A stretch of 64,000 bases of DNA from Phoebastria nigripes (taxonomy: Eukaryota; Chordata; Aves; Procellariiformes; Diomedeidae), in NCBI GenBank assembly GCA_035582835.1, contig JAYKAV010003090.1, forward strand, positions 248,001 to 312,000, written 5' to 3'. The notes under the pieces are model-generated. The model did not search any database. It was given only the letters and a program-made list of their open reading frames with translations, and was not told the origin of the DNA. Position 1 is the stretch's first letter. Every line of letters begins with the position of its first letter. Of the stretch, positions 11,674 to 25,655 are shown one piece after another. A program made the position numbers and the translations under genes.

Positions 11674-14600
11674 CAAACCACACTTACCTCATGGGCAAGA
11701 TGCACATAGTTTTAATATTTCTTTTAAAGACATAAGGCTTAAATTGCTTTCATCTTGAAAGTGAAGATAAAACAATATACATTTAGTTTTAGGGCAGCAG
11801 GTTTTCACAGAGGGCTTCAGTTTCTAGCTTCTTTCAGCACGCTCACAGGCTGAACTCAGTTGTAATACAAACAAAATTATGGGAATTCAAACCCAATTTC
11901 TTTCCAACAATGAAAACAATAAGGCTTCCTTTATTCAAACCAGTGTATCGACCTCCTGCACTCATACAGAAACTTTTTTCTATGCTATAAGTAATATTAA
12001 ATCAAAATGAAGATTTAAGAAAAGAATTCAGAGTAAAAAACAACACTACAGACACTGGTAAGGAGTTTCATCTTAACCAACAGAGCCCAAGAAAAATGAA
12101 TCACAGAAACTCTCTCATCTTGAGAAATTTATGCATCCTATAATCCCCAAAGGGAACAATCGCATCTGATAAAAATCTTTAGACCAAAATTAGAAAGTAA
12201 CAATAAAGCTGACAGAACTGCCTGAAATACATATTTTAGCAGAGAGTTATTAGAAAGTCAGCATAAAGTGTCTCTTAATCATACTCATCATGTATCTATT
12301 GGCAGTAAATCCAGGCAACCCTAGTTTTATATACCTCTGTAGACTTTATTTTATTGCTTACTTGCTTAGTAAATTTAAACTAGGTATATTGGCAATGTGT
12401 CTAGGGTGTCACCTGGAAAAGGTAAATTTCTATCACTCATTATGAGCCTGCTTTAAAATATGCAGTGCTTGGAGCCAAAGGCATGAGTTTGCAAAGCTCA
12501 AATTATTGGTCAAACCATTAAAAAGATCCATCTTCAGAATATTTTTTAGTCTTGGTGCAGTCATCTCAGTAACTTGGCCTTGAAGTGCACTCAGAAGTTT
12601 TAACCAGTGGTAGTCAAGATCTTAGAAAGGAAGCAGTGATAAACCTCCAATCCTCATTATTTCCACTTTTCATTTCCACAGAGCATCTATGAATCTGAGC
12701 TAATCAGAAGATCTATACATACTACCAGGTAATGACTTAGCAATACTGCGTGTAAAAATTATAGCGAACAAATCAAATAGGCAGTGATGTATCATTGAGC
12801 TAAGAGCTAATTTCTGTCAAATTCCAGTCATGACATCTTTGTTAACTTCTGCATGACTTTTCCAGGAGAGAGTGCCCACTAAAAAGCTTACTGCAGGATA
12901 CCATTTGGTATACAAATTGTAAGCAAGAGGCTTTGCAGATATATTTAGTATATTAAACTTTTCAGTTACTAGCAATTCAAACAAATGCTTTAGAAGTTAA
13001 GAATCTCTAAATCCCATAATCTCCTGGATCTTCCAGTTCCCCCAGGAAAAGACAGATAAACCTGGACTTCTTCCCAGTCCCACTTGCTAAAGAATGAATA
13101 GCATTAATATTGCCAGAGCAGGATGTGAGGAAACATGCAACACTTTCCACCAGGCACCATGAAGTCCCATGTCAGATGTCACAAGAGTTTCCAAGCTATT
13201 TCACAGTGTTTTAACAAGCAAAAGGAAAAATTAATTCAGTGTTTAAAAATTAAACATTCAAGTTCTTATTGTAATTAGTATTAAAACAGGATGGAGAATT
13301 TACGTAAAGTCTGACAATAGGCTTTTACATGCCAGTAACACACAGTAAATTATTTTTAAAAGACAGTTATTATTTCAAATGTTCAAAAACTTCTGACAAG
13401 GGACTAATTCAAAATATTGGATTACTGGTCTTAGTAAAATGGACACTATTTGTCTCCAAAAGCCTAAATTATTGTGAAATCTCAGACGCATTATGTTGTC
13501 TGCTTTCAACTATATTTAACACTGCTTTATCATTTAAAAATACAACTTTGAAAGTAAGATGACAAGAACTAAATTTATTTGGCCTAAAGGGAGAAGAATT
13601 AAAGGAAACACCTAGATAACTATATAAATATTCACAGAAAAAAATAATGAAAGGAAGAGAAATATTTCCACTGGGGATTAGTTGTAATAGTGTAAAGGGC
13701 TAAAGCTGAAAAAAAATCAGTTTAAGCTCTGTATCAGGAAAAAGTGTTTTTGAAGACACTGTGGTGGGCTGGACAGAAAGGAAACTTTGTGACTGCTTTT
13801 CAAGTGCATCAATTGATCCCCTTCCTTTCCTCCCTCCTAGGCAACTAGAGGTGTTTTTCAGCCATTTCAGGCCTAATTTGTTGGGTTTTGCTATCTGATT
13901 CTCAAAGTGAAAGGAAAAGTGAAACAGTTGGTGCTTGTATCTTTTCACGAGTGACTAAAATTATTTGAATTGTTGAAAGATTACAGGATTAGAAACTCTC
14001 AGAAGCTTCTCTCCTCCAGTTTCACCCACTTCATAGATACCATTAACCAATGGAGACGACATCTTATCTTCTAGATAATCTGCAGGAAGTTATGCAGACA
14101 GACGAGGAAGATAATGAAAACACTGTGGTACCTACCAGTGTACTTAGGCAGTGCAGGACTCTGTGAACCTGCATGAGAGAAAGTATACAGTATCCTGCAC
14201 ATGAGAGGTGTTAAGGTACCACTGTAGAGGAGGTTTTGAGAAAACAGATGAACACTGGACATGACAATCAACTCAGTCCCTAGGTGGTGGGGAGGTATTC
14301 AGGATGGGATGATATTCTAAAGAATTATGCTTTAGCTTATACAGAAACATCTGCAGTTAGTCCTCAGGGTATTTCTTTGCATTTTGTGAGATGAACAGGA
14401 CTGTGCCTGCATATATGGCTAAAAAGTAATAATTGGGTCATCCTCTCATAAAAACAACACAACAAAATCTGTTGTTCTGTTATTAACCTCAGAAAAAGCA
14501 ATGTCATTCCCATCTCCAATACATCTGCCACAAGAGTATGCCGCATCCCTGCCCCTTTCCACCAACAGGTTAGCATTTATGGATAAGTAATGCTGAAAAA

Positions 14601-17600
14601 GATGTCCTGGAATGAACTGCAAGCACAAAAGTTTCGCTTCTCTGGTTAGACAAAGCTACAACATCCATTCACCTCCCTCCAAAACGCAAGAAGAGATCAG
14701 TGCTGCCCTGTAAAAGACAGGGTGAGAGGCCCTGCACACTTCTCATTGAAATGAATGGAAAAATTCTCAGACTTATGAAGGAAAACAAAAAATAGTTCAC
14801 GTTTGCTGGAAAGAAATAAAACCTATATACATAAAAAAAGTAAAAATACATTAAGCCAGAGAATAGTCACAGGGCTTTGAAGCATGCCGGACTGTTTCTG
14901 ACATGGATAAAATTAATGTATTTGTTTTTGACTGAATACCATACTACTAGAAGGCCCATGGAAAAAACAGAAAATACTGTTTACATAACTGTTTGATTTT
15001 TTTCCTCTCTTTTCTGAGAGTATCCTGATTTCAGGTTGAGAATGGAAGGAAAAGACAAAGGAAAGAGAAAGGAAGACGAAACTGCAACTCCATGAAAACA
15101 TTTCTTCTACCTTGCATCTTTTGGCATCATTTTGTTAAATTGATGTTAGCTCTTAGGTAGAAACTGTCTTCCTTTAAGTCTGGCTTCAGCTGTGGTCAGA
15201 TGCCTCCTGCAGAGCAGCTGGCACAGACTTTGTTGTTGTTGTTGGCAGTGCTTGGTTTTTGGTTTTGGGTTTTTTTTTTAAATTTGTTAGGGTGACCCCC
15301 ACACACACCCAGCACCTGGCACCAGTGGCCTGGCAGCACACTTCTGGGCATGTCTTATCCTTGCACAGGCATCCAGATCTATCGTAAATACCACTGAAGG
15401 CTGCTTAAAAGAGGAGGCCTTATAAAATCTGCTGTGCCGGCTGAGTGGCTGGCAGCGGTAACCTCCAGCAGCAGACTGCTAACAACCTACAAGTGGGCAA
15501 GGTGGATCTCAGCGTCACAGCAATTTCTACACTGATTTGGATCACCAGAGTCCCCATGTCCAAACAGAGGTCTGTTTAGTTTCAGAAATCAGACTTGGAG
15601 CCTCATGCAATTAATTAGTCAAGCTCCTGTACATGGACAGAGATCAAATCCACAATGAGTGTCTGGGGATTTTATGCTCCTCTTCTCCTGCTTCCTTAAC
15701 TACTCCGAGCATGACTTTTTGCTTGGGTTTTTTGTTTGTTTCTTAAAGAACTTGTGCTTGCCAGTAAGCAGAGATGAGGACTGTGCAGCAAATTGTTGCC
15801 TATTCACAGGACAGAAAAGCAGGGCTCATTCAATAAAAAGTGAAATTAAAACCCAATTCTGTTTCTCCACCTATGTTATTTAGTAAAATATTTGTTCTGA
15901 ACTGTGACCTCTGACAAAGGAGGAATAAAAATATCTTTCTTAACAGAGACAGCCAAAACACAGTTAAATGTTGAGATAGAGCAATAAACATATATTAAAG
16001 CAGTAAATCAGTTTGTATTCAAAATTCATCCCAGCTCTCTGTCCTGCCTTTTATAACAGCTAGATCCCAACTGCACACTGAAATCAGTGTGCATTTTATG
16101 TATTCTCTGAAGACTTTGGAGGCCAAAAATCTAAGCATCACTGAGCTTCCTTCGTAATGAATATGCTTTTTTGGGGCATGCTTGGAAGCTCATTAGAATT
16201 ACCAGGAATTCACTAATTTCCATGGACTTTGGGTCAGGCCAAGACTACCTTGGCCAGGATGCAACACCAAATGACTTGGCTTCCAACACAATCTTACAGT
16301 AAGTACCAGCAACGAGGATTTTCATCTAAACCCACAGAGATTTCTGTGGCACATGATGTGAATCGCTCCCACAGGAAGACACTACTTNCAAGTTGCGTTA
16401 TCAAGAAATATTCCCTGCCTTTGGCATAATTGTTCAGTAATATGCATTTTGTGTATGGAATAAAACAGAAATGCTGACAGGCCAGCTTTTATGGCTGCTG
16501 ACACAAACTTTCTGAGCATAGCTGTGTAAGATGTGCTGACACAAACCTTCTCCTTGGGAACAGCTGCAATTGCCTGCTGCTTTGGGGAGGGGATGGCGGG
16601 GGTTTCTTTTCTTTCTTTTTCTGCCTCCTGCGGAGAGCTCCAAAGTGCTGGCTGTGCTGATAGGGCTGAAGTATCTACCAATGCCTGGTTATGCTACAGA
16701 TGCGAACATATAAAAGACAAAGTCAGTTCCCCTCCTGGCTTCATCCTCCATTTGTCTTTCAGATTATTTAATAAACCCACACTCAGCAGTATTTGGATAA
16801 AATGGGCAGTTATCAAAAGTCCTCCAGTTAAAGCTGAATACAGCATTATGCCTATTCTTCTAAACCCATAAGCACTTGGGATAGGCAAATTCCCACAAAG
16901 AGTCAGATGTAAGGCACCATTTACTTGAAGGTTAGCGAGCACATTCACAGAAGACAAGTGCAGCTAGAGGGTAAAGCAGCAGCTTCTTGGGCTCTCCATT
17001 TCAGGGCACAGCTAGCGTATAAGTGTTTTAAAAGACACTCAAAGAGCCTCCCAGCTCCCTGTTCAGCACAGATAATTAAGAGCTTATGTCTCCCCTTCAT
17101 CAACAAAGTGCTTAAGGATATGCTTAAAAGTCTTTTGCTGATTTAGGGCCTCAGTAACTTGTCTGCAAGAATCTGAATGCCCACAAGTCCCCCTTGAAAG
17201 GAAAAGTGCATTTGGGTCCTGGAGGAATTGATGTGCATTGCAAAGTCTTTCCTAACAGTTGCCACAATAGAAACCTCATTGCTTAATTTAGATATCCTAC
17301 AGCAATTACTGCCAAGTCGTGTCTGGGTTGATACAGTAGGCATTTTGAAATTCCAGATTTTCTTGAGTTGCTAATGCTCATTTTATTGGTCCTATAGTTG
17401 CCTTAACATAGCGCAAGGTTAATCTGTCTTTCTAACCACCCTGTTACTTACGAGTGTCTCAAGCTCACAGATTTTGTCAGCAGAGCTGGTCACTTCCTCA
17501 GTATGACCATACTCAGGTGCGAAGGCTTAAAGTGCAGCACTCACCAGAACAGTTTGATTGTTTATCCTGAGCAAAAGCTTGGAGCTCCTGAAAGAGCAAT

Positions 17601-18984
17601 TAAAAAAAAGTCAAACTAACAACTTTGCACAATCACAAGTTACAATTAAAAAAAAAAAAAAAAAAATTGGTACTTGTGCTGTAAGATGCAGTAAGACCAA
17701 GATGCTAAGCCTGAGTCAACTGTGCTTTCCCACTGGTTGCAACAGAAGTTGTGTGTCAGCAGACATGAGGCACAAACTCAGAATTGGCTTTTTTTTTTTT
17801 TCCCCTGTTCATGTCATAAAGATGATGAGAGTAACGTAGTATCTGTCCAGTGAACCCCCCTGTGTTGCAGACAGAAATCAACGCAGCCACATTGCTCAAC
17901 TCAGTTGGATGCAGAGAGAAAGCCTGGCAGACNGATGAAATACTGCAGTGACAGACAAGCCAGTACACTGGGCTTTCTTGTAACGCAAATTAACAAGCCT
18001 TGCCTGTTCCTGATCTTTTCTTGTAAGAACTGTAGAAAGTGAAGCCATCCACAGCTCCCCAGCATACTGACTTTATTGCCCAGTTACATACAGAAATTTT
18101 GATAGAAAAATTTATCTTAAATTTCAGCAAAATGAAAATGTGAAATAAACTATCCCCCAAAGCTCCAGGGTTTAGAGATGTCTGCAACCTTTCTTCAAAT
18201 AAAAGATTTCCCTTTCCTGCACCAAAGGAATGATTCAGAGCCTCATACCATCCTTAAAAAGCCATCTAAGATCATATAATGTTATCATCTTGTCCTTTGC
18301 TGTCTTTCCTCAAAGATTTCCTCTAGAATATAGTGGGACAGAAAAGAAGGTACTTGTGGGGTGACAAAAATAAATTGAAAAGAGCTAGCAAGATGCAAAC
18401 ATAGCTGGCCTCTGTCAACTGTGCAGCTTGGAGCTGGAGCTCTGTCTGAACATGCTAACAAGAGTTTTGTGCTTCTGCCTTACTTCTCTCCACCTCCAGA
18501 AACAGGGGACATGACAGGCAAAAAGAAATATAATAATGTTTCTGAAACCTGCAGACTGAGACCGAGGTACCCAGATGCTGGCATATTAAGGAGAATTTTA
18601 CAAAAGCAAGTCCTGTCCTTTCTGCAAGCTGTTGTAAACATCTCTGCCTCAAAACCTTCCCAAAATAGGCGAAATCTGCTATAATTCATAGACTAGCTAG
18701 CTGCAAAAATATTTCAGACTGCCTTAACTATCTATTGCCTAAATCCTAAACGAGCAGGGAGGCAGAGCAGAGTGCAGCATTCACCTTGAATTAAAGCAGA
18801 AAAATCACTTCTCCTGTCCTGAAACAGAAAATGGCAGTCAGAAAACAGGAGTTATTAAGCTAGGCTATGTCCTCACTCATTAAGACCTGACCTTTATTAC
18901 TAGATCATTACCTCAAATTATTCCCAGTTTCTCCCCGAGGCAGGGAAAGGTGCTTATCTCATGTATTTGAGCCAGAGGCCATGT
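11674..18984. other. non-coding stretch, no gene seen
   Basis: The DNA is AT-rich and unique. It contains the A19 tract listed separately, a GTT/T-rich patch near 15229-15285, and N's at 16388 and 17933. I recognise no exon, RNA gene or mobile element. Confidence 0.7.
17648..17666 (+). repeat. poly-A tract
   Basis: A run of 19 A's follows TACAATT. No retroposon body or target-site duplication is recognisable next to it. Confidence 0.9.
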
Positions 18985-19320
18985 CCCTCGGCAAAGCAAG
19001 GCCGCGCAGCCAGGCGATGGCAGGGCAGGCCAGCCCGGGGACGCAGTCAGGCCCAACGGCCTCGTACCGGCATTAGTCCCGCCGACGGGCCCCGCAGAAG
19101 ACTGAGGAAATAATTTAATTTCCTTTAATTCTGCGGGTAGGGATTTTAGATGATTGTTTTTCGGCTGGCCGGAGAACAGAGTGCTGAGAATAGCAAATTC
19201 NCGTCGTACCAAACCAGCAGCAGCAGTGAAGACTGTTTTATTATTATTATTTTTTAACGATTCGGAGGCAGCAGGGGCAGCCCCCCTGCCTCTGTCAGCC
19301 CCGCAGCCTCCAGCGACAAA
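18985..19320. promoter_or_regulatory. small CpG-rich island
   Basis: About 20 CpG dinucleotides fall in about 330 bp, including GGCCGCGC, CCCGGGGACG, CTCGTACCGG and CCCGCCGACGGG. The surrounding tens of kilobases are AT-rich and nearly free of CpG. A short AT-rich inset (AAATAATTTAATTTCC) interrupts it and an N lies at 19201. It could be a promoter or enhancer with unmethylated CpGs. No downstream gene can be named, and the strand of any transcript is unknown. Confidence 0.55.
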
Positions 19321-22300
19321 AAAATCCCCAAACATAAATCCATGTTATCAAACTTATCTTCTTCCACGGGGACCAGCAGGAGTACGGACAGCTCCCATTT
19401 TGTACCGCAGCACTTGATGAACCTTATAGACACTGCAGAGCTACCTCCAAAATGCTGCTCCAGAGGAGGACAGCGTTTAAAGGAGGCCTTCCAAAATCGC
19501 TTGTTGATAGAAGACAAGTTCTTAGAGTAGCTTGATTTGATGCAGGTGGTTTGGGTAACATATATTTGAATCCCTGGCTGCTTTATATATTGCTTTTTAT
19601 TCAGGATGCCCAAGAAGATAATCTTGTGGTGCATTAACTCTCCCTCTCAGAATCAGGCTGTATTCCCTGCTGTCCCTGGCATCTTCCTTTGATGGTGCAG
19701 GGGCTTTGGCTATGGGTGACCAGAGCAAAAGGCTTCTCCTTCCAGAGGAACATGACACCACAGACCAGGCTCTTTGCAGATGACCTTGCCCTCTCCAGGC
19801 TGAGCAGTAGCAATAGCTGGTTGTCACTGGACTGATGTGGGAGGACCAGTCCTTCCTTCACCAAGGGAGAAGTCCATGCAATAGCACTTAGAATAGGTAT
19901 AGATGGTCTTTTCCAGACAATTAAAAGTTCTGTCTCTGCCAGCTGGACACAAGACTGTTTCAAGCTAAAGGTCTATCAAGTCCCACCTTCAAAAAAGGTT
20001 CGCTGTGCTCTCCTGGTACAGTACTTCCAGTTTCTCTCTCACGAGCCCGCACTGGCAGAGCCGTCTCACATTTTGCTTCCTTTTGATTATATACACACAC
20101 ATTGCCCANCTTTTGCATTTTATGCCCTCTTATGCAGGATTTCATGCCATCTCCTCTCCTGTGAAATCAGCTGCTGAGGCTCTACGTTAAATAGCAAGCT
20201 CTGTCCTTACCCAGGTTTGCTCTTCTCTTTGCTTCCCAAGACGCCTCTCTACTCAAGCTGTCCTCAGGTTGCTTCTGCTAAGCCTTTCTGCAGCCCTGTT
20301 TCTAGGTCTCTCTCTGCTGGCAACTCTACCGACTTTAGCCCCTTCTTGAACTTTCCAGGGCAGCTACCTTCTTCTCAGCCCAATTTCTCTCAGTCCCCTA
20401 GCTACAAAATGCAAGATGTGGGAGATAGATCAGCTGAGAGTTGGTACTCAGTTCCCCTTAGTGGGATCAGGCAAGCTCCATGGAGCAGACAGGCAAGCAA
20501 GAGGGACGCGGAGCAGGAGCTGCCAGCGAAAGGCAAGGCACAATCTCAGGAGGGTATAGCCGTGTCTGCTGAATATTGATCTCCACAGGACTGTCAGCAT
20601 CAGCAGGGATTAAGTTGGACCTTTTGGCCTTTTGAAAAATTCTTCTCTGCTTTCTTCTCTGTGCATGATCAGCTCTTGATTGACTCTTTTTTCCTCCACC
20701 TCCCTTCCCCACAAGAAAATTGTATCCCAAACACAACTGGATGCTTCTATACTTAAGAAATGAGAGGTTAAGATGACTTAATTTGGAAAATACACTCTCA
20801 AGCAGGCTATACGTCAAGGTCTTCAGAGTATAAAACAACTGTCTTTTCCATGAACAAACAGTGGCGTAAAGCTGGCCAAAATATGAGAACACAGGAAGCT
20901 GGGGGACACACACNCAGGTTGGGGCACTGTTTCGGTTTTGTTAAAGTGGTCAAGATTTCAACACTTGCTTTCATTTTTTAATTGGGTAGAAGAGAGATGT
21001 GTGTTTCAGTCTCCTGCATCCCTCTTGAGTCCCAGTGTCTGTGCTGCAGGTTTGCCCTCACTGTTCATGCACAAGTCACAGTCTGGATCCAAGCACCTTT
21101 CTCAAAAGTTCATTCAAAGTAAAGAATATTTCCATTAAAAAGTTTCATTTTCAACAAATTGTCAAGAACTTGTCTATGCCTAACTGTCTGTTATTATTAA
21201 AGCAGGGTGTGCATTTCAAACGCAATGGATGATTCAAAAATCAAATTATTTTTGGAAGCTCCTGTTCTATTCACAGAAGCGTCGGGGAGAGCTGTTCAGA
21301 ACAAGTCTGTCTGATATACAGGCAAGTCCCAGGAGCCAAGTAACAAAAAAGCCAATGTTCCTGCTTGAAAAAGTGAAGCTTTCTCCCCCTGCCCATATCT
21401 TTTGGTGTCTTGGTTCAAATTCTCTTCAGAAGAGCAGACATTAAAAAACACCTTACACTGCTAAGCCATGTGAACTAGCCCTACTGGTGACAACCATATG
21501 GATTTGTCCTTCTTTCAGGTTAATCTGAAGAGAAACGAAACTGGACAAACCTGTGAAGTTTCTTTAAAGTTCAGCAGGGGAGTTGGAGGGGAAGGGTTCA
21601 AGGACACAGAGGTCCAGCCTACTGCCCCTGCCCCTGCTAAGAGCTTGCTCTTTACAAGCCTCAGAGCATGCAGCCCGTGACCCACTCTCTCACATTCCCG
21701 CAGAACTAGAGGATAGTACTAAACCAGCAATATTAAAAAGCCTGTGAAGGCCTCACCAGAAATCTTTGCACAGCATAGGAACCTTGACTGAAATGGACTG
21801 AAGCAAAATCCTTACTTCCCCCTCTTCACTAGACACAAATACAGATTACAGAGAAAGGAAGGGAGTGGAGTAAAACCAGCCCAACATCCTAACAATTCCA
21901 GCAACATCAAATAGATCAAAAGAACAGCATGATCTACTAAAAAGAAATCAAAAACCACCAACCAAAAAAACAACAAACCAAACCACCCACAGCAATCAAG
22001 AAATCATTGTGAACTTTTATGCACCTAAAATCCACATATATTTTTCAAACTGCTCAAACTGGGAGATGATGACAGCATCAACTACCTTTCCTCTCATTTC
22101 AGATTAAAATGTGAAATAGAAACCGCATTTTTGTTAAAATACTCAAAATAAGTCTTGCTTTTAAAATTAAGTGACAGACCACAATCTGAAGCGGGAACTT
22201 CTATATTCCTTTATGGGCAATTACCTTACTTGCTGTAAACAATGCATTTGGCATATGTTCAGACATCATTCCAGCCTGCAAAAATACTCAAAGAAACCAA

Positions 22301-23527
22301 ATACAGGTCTACATTATTTTTAAGCCCTAACCAACATTTTTAATTTCCCACCTCCGCATTTCCACAGATTTGTTCTATTGTACATATAAAAGTCTTACAT
22401 TTGCCCCTGAAAGACCTTAAATCAACTCAGTTCAAGTCTTTGAGCCGGACCTCTTTCTTTTTCTGCCAAGAATCTGGAGTTTCTTTTCTGGCTGCCAATA
22501 ATTATTCCGTTCCTGTAGACAAAGACGTAAATCCGTGCTGTTCTCCATTTAGATTTGTCTTTAAAAATTCCATGGGGACTTCAGGGGAAAACTTTCCATT
22601 CAGTTTGTCTCTGGAGTTTCCTGAACTGACAGTTCAGACATCAATTTGTCTTTAATATTCTTCATTTTTGATCCTTTCTCCCCCCCACTTGGAAGAGCTC
22701 AGCAGTTCATAGAAAAATCCTACCAGATATTTTCCATTCAACTTCTTTTGTCCTCCGAGTTTCAGTCCTGCTCCTTTCCTATCCTAACCAAGCCATACTA
22801 CATGGTGAGTTCACATAGCTCTAACCAAACCTCCGAGCTAAAGAGCAGCAAAGCCCCACTGAAGAGCATTTGGGCTAACACACACACATCTCTGCAGGAG
22901 AGAAAAACATTAAGTATAGGTGAAAACACACTGTCAGTATAAAGTTTGCTGCTAAAGTTTCAGAATAAAGTTTCTGAAGTATCAGAAAATAGATCTTCGT
23001 TAGCAGTAGAGCTTGTCTCCCAAGGTGTAGTATCACCAAGCACCCCTCAGTTTGGGTACTTGCTGAGACTTTTAGAGCATGCAAACTTCAGCGAGGCTGA
23101 TTACAAAAAGCAGCTGATACTTTTCTCTTTCAACAGGGAAAGTAAGTGATAAATACCCTCAGGAGAGCCCTTTCCTGGGGTCAGAGGGGAGGCACTGCAA
23201 TGGTCATCAAAAGGGCCAGGGTCCCCAGAAGTCAACATGCAGACTTCTAGCCATGAACAGGAGTGGCTGTGGGACTCTCCATGAGTGTGAGGACTTTTCA
23301 GCGAAGTGCAGAGAAGTTTGGTCACTCCTGGTTTTGCAAACCTATATGCTATGACACACACCTACTCTGAGTGGCAACAGAGACAACTGGTTTTGTCACT
23401 TCTAATTTCAAAGGCTGTATGCTATGCACAATTACCCCAAGGCAATAAAACATAATCTATTTCAATTTAGATTTGATCTGCTCTTCCATGCAGGCACCAC
23501 AAAGCATATTGTAGCATTTCATCAATT
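19321..23527. other. non-coding stretch, no gene seen
   Basis: This is unique sequence. Several medium open frames occur on both strands near 19.3-20.9 kb, but they overlap each other, lack domains and look like chance. N's lie at 20109 and 20914. An A/C-rich patch lies near 21945-21990. Confidence 0.65.
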
Positions 23528-23665
23528 AGAATCATAGAATCATTGAATCATTGAGGTTAGAAAAGACCTTTAAGATCATCAAGTCCAACCATAAACCTAA
23601 CACTGCCAAGTCCACCACTAAACCATGTCCCTAAGTGCCATATCTACATGTCTTTTAAATACCTC
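23528..23665 (-). mobile_element. CR1 LINE 3' end fragment
   Basis: The 138-bp piece on the minus strand contains the CR1 3'UTR blocks GGGACATGGTTTAGTGGTGG, ACTTGGCAGTGTTAGG and GATGATCTTAAAGGTC. It ends with octamer-like copies of ATTCTATG/ATTCAATG. It is strongly 5'-truncated, as is usual for CR1, and is the same subfamily type as the plus-strand copy at 25.7-26.3 kb. Confidence 0.93.
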
Positions 23666-25655
23666 ACATTAAATTGCACATAGTCAAGCTGCAAGATCTT
23701 ACTTAGCAGCTCCATTAATATCAATGCAGTGAGTATGGTCACTGCTAAGAAAAAAAAAAAAAAATCTACCACTGTGCATATGTCATCTGTACTTTGTGAA
23801 CTAAGCACAATCTAGTGGCATCTCAACATCCTTACAAAACTGTTTGCAAGCTACGCAAGTTGCACAAAGTTCAACTATTTACAAATTTCACAGCTATACA
23901 GAACCATCTATTTCTAGCCAAGGAACAGAACATGAATTTCACAGAGCCTGGAATTATTTCATTTGTCAACATCAACCTATCCCTTGCCCATCAGAGCTGA
24001 GTTATTTTAGCATCACTTTTTCAGAACACCTGAGCCAGCAGGTGCTTTAGGCTATACAGAAACAACTGGAGAAAGGCAGCCTTCAAATGATGCAAAGCCC
24101 AGAAGTCCTTAGTTGGTGACGATGCTCAGTGTGTTTCTGCTGAACTAAGTAATGAAACAGGGTCGGCTGGACCCTCCCGTAGCCTAAGAATATACCCAGG
24201 GTCTCAGAAAGTGGGGTGAGGCTGGCTTGGAGCTGACTTCCGTGCTGCCATAGCTGGGCAGCTCTCAATACCCCGGCTGCCTGGGTATGACTGTACAAAC
24301 TATAGGCTACCCTGTAAGCACACACTTAAAACCTGCTGTATGCCTGCTTGGCAACACGGGAGGACAGCATCACAACAGAAGCACATGAAGGAGCTCTTAG
24401 CAGCCTTTATGACAATCCTGCATTAGGTCTTGTAATAAGCACATCCTTTCCACTTCCCCAGCAGTACAACCGAGCAGTGCAATCTATCTAAATCATAGTG
24501 AAAGGCTGGAACGCAATGAGACAAACTAGCTTGTGATGGTATGATTTCAGGAAAGATGCTTCACTGCAAAGAGAGACTCCTAAACAACGTGGGGTTCCAT
24601 GTTTACAGAGGAAGTGTCATCTTCCTTCACAAAGGAGAAAATGAAGCGCAGAGAGTCTGTCCAAAGCCAGGATTAGAGCCCATCTTTCTGCAGTATTATT
24701 TTAACAGCTTAGTAACAGGACCAAGGCAGCAACAGAAATCCCCCATTAACTGTAGCAGGAACAAAACTGGATCCTCTTGTGGAGTGGAGTCAGTGTTGCA
24801 AACGTAAGGCTTACGCAACACAGCCTCACTCTACTCTCCCTTTTGGAGAGTTAAATAAGGTGTAATTTACCTATCATATTACACTATTTAAAACAAGCAA
24901 GCCCTCAGCTTCTCTTCTGAGGTTCTTTGTAGTTGTAGACTGCAATACTTAGTTGAAGTTTGCTTATTATATAAAGTGGTTGCTACAGAAGCATATTTCC
25001 ATTTAATTCACGCTAACATCCTTAAAACCAAAGGTCAAAAATAAGGATCCAAAAGCTTAACTGTAGCTAAGTAGGTCTTGGATGGAGCCCAGAGCTGACA
25101 AGGACCAGAAGTTTCACACAAGAATAAAACAAACTTCAGCTTTTGCATTCTGTTTAATTAAATGTGCTTTTTAAGAGAATCAGTTTACAAAAAAAGGTTT
25201 TTAAAAAACAGAACCTAATTTTGAAGAAAATCTGAATCAAACAAAAGAAGTGTTTGCTCAGATTTTAAGTTAATGTATTTTTAAGCTTTAAAAATCTTTG
25301 TTTGCATATGAATGCATATTTGTATTGCAGATGTTCCACACCTGTTGCTTTTACATGTTTTTATCTCAACCACAGTACAGAGAAAATTCAAATCTAGAAC
25401 CCCCTCTCTCATTTCAGGGGCAGTTATGACTGAAGTCTACATAATGTGTTTTTCCTCTTCTCTTTCNTTCAAAGCAAACTCTTTTTTTTTCTTCTTCAAT
25501 TTAGATATAGGTCTTCAAAGTAGACTAGCTTGTCATAGACCTTTAAATTCTCCTGCACTGAATTAGAATCAGTGACAGTGAGATTTACTGCATAAAAAAG
25601 AACTCGACTTTTGTATAAGCATCAAGGACAATAGCTGCTCTCTTTCACTGTATCA
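23666..25655. other. non-coding stretch between two CR1 copies
   Basis: No gene is seen. An A run at about 23750-23764 follows the minus-strand CR1 fragment by about 85 bp, and an N lies at 25467. Confidence 0.7.

Noticed and set aside
17648..17666. Poly-A tract as the tail of a processed pseudogene
   Set aside because: Upstream sequence shows no recognisable gene body and there is no target-site duplication.
20467..20913. 148-codon minus-strand frame
   Set aside because: No domain, overlapping open frames on the other strand, no start context and no splice evidence.
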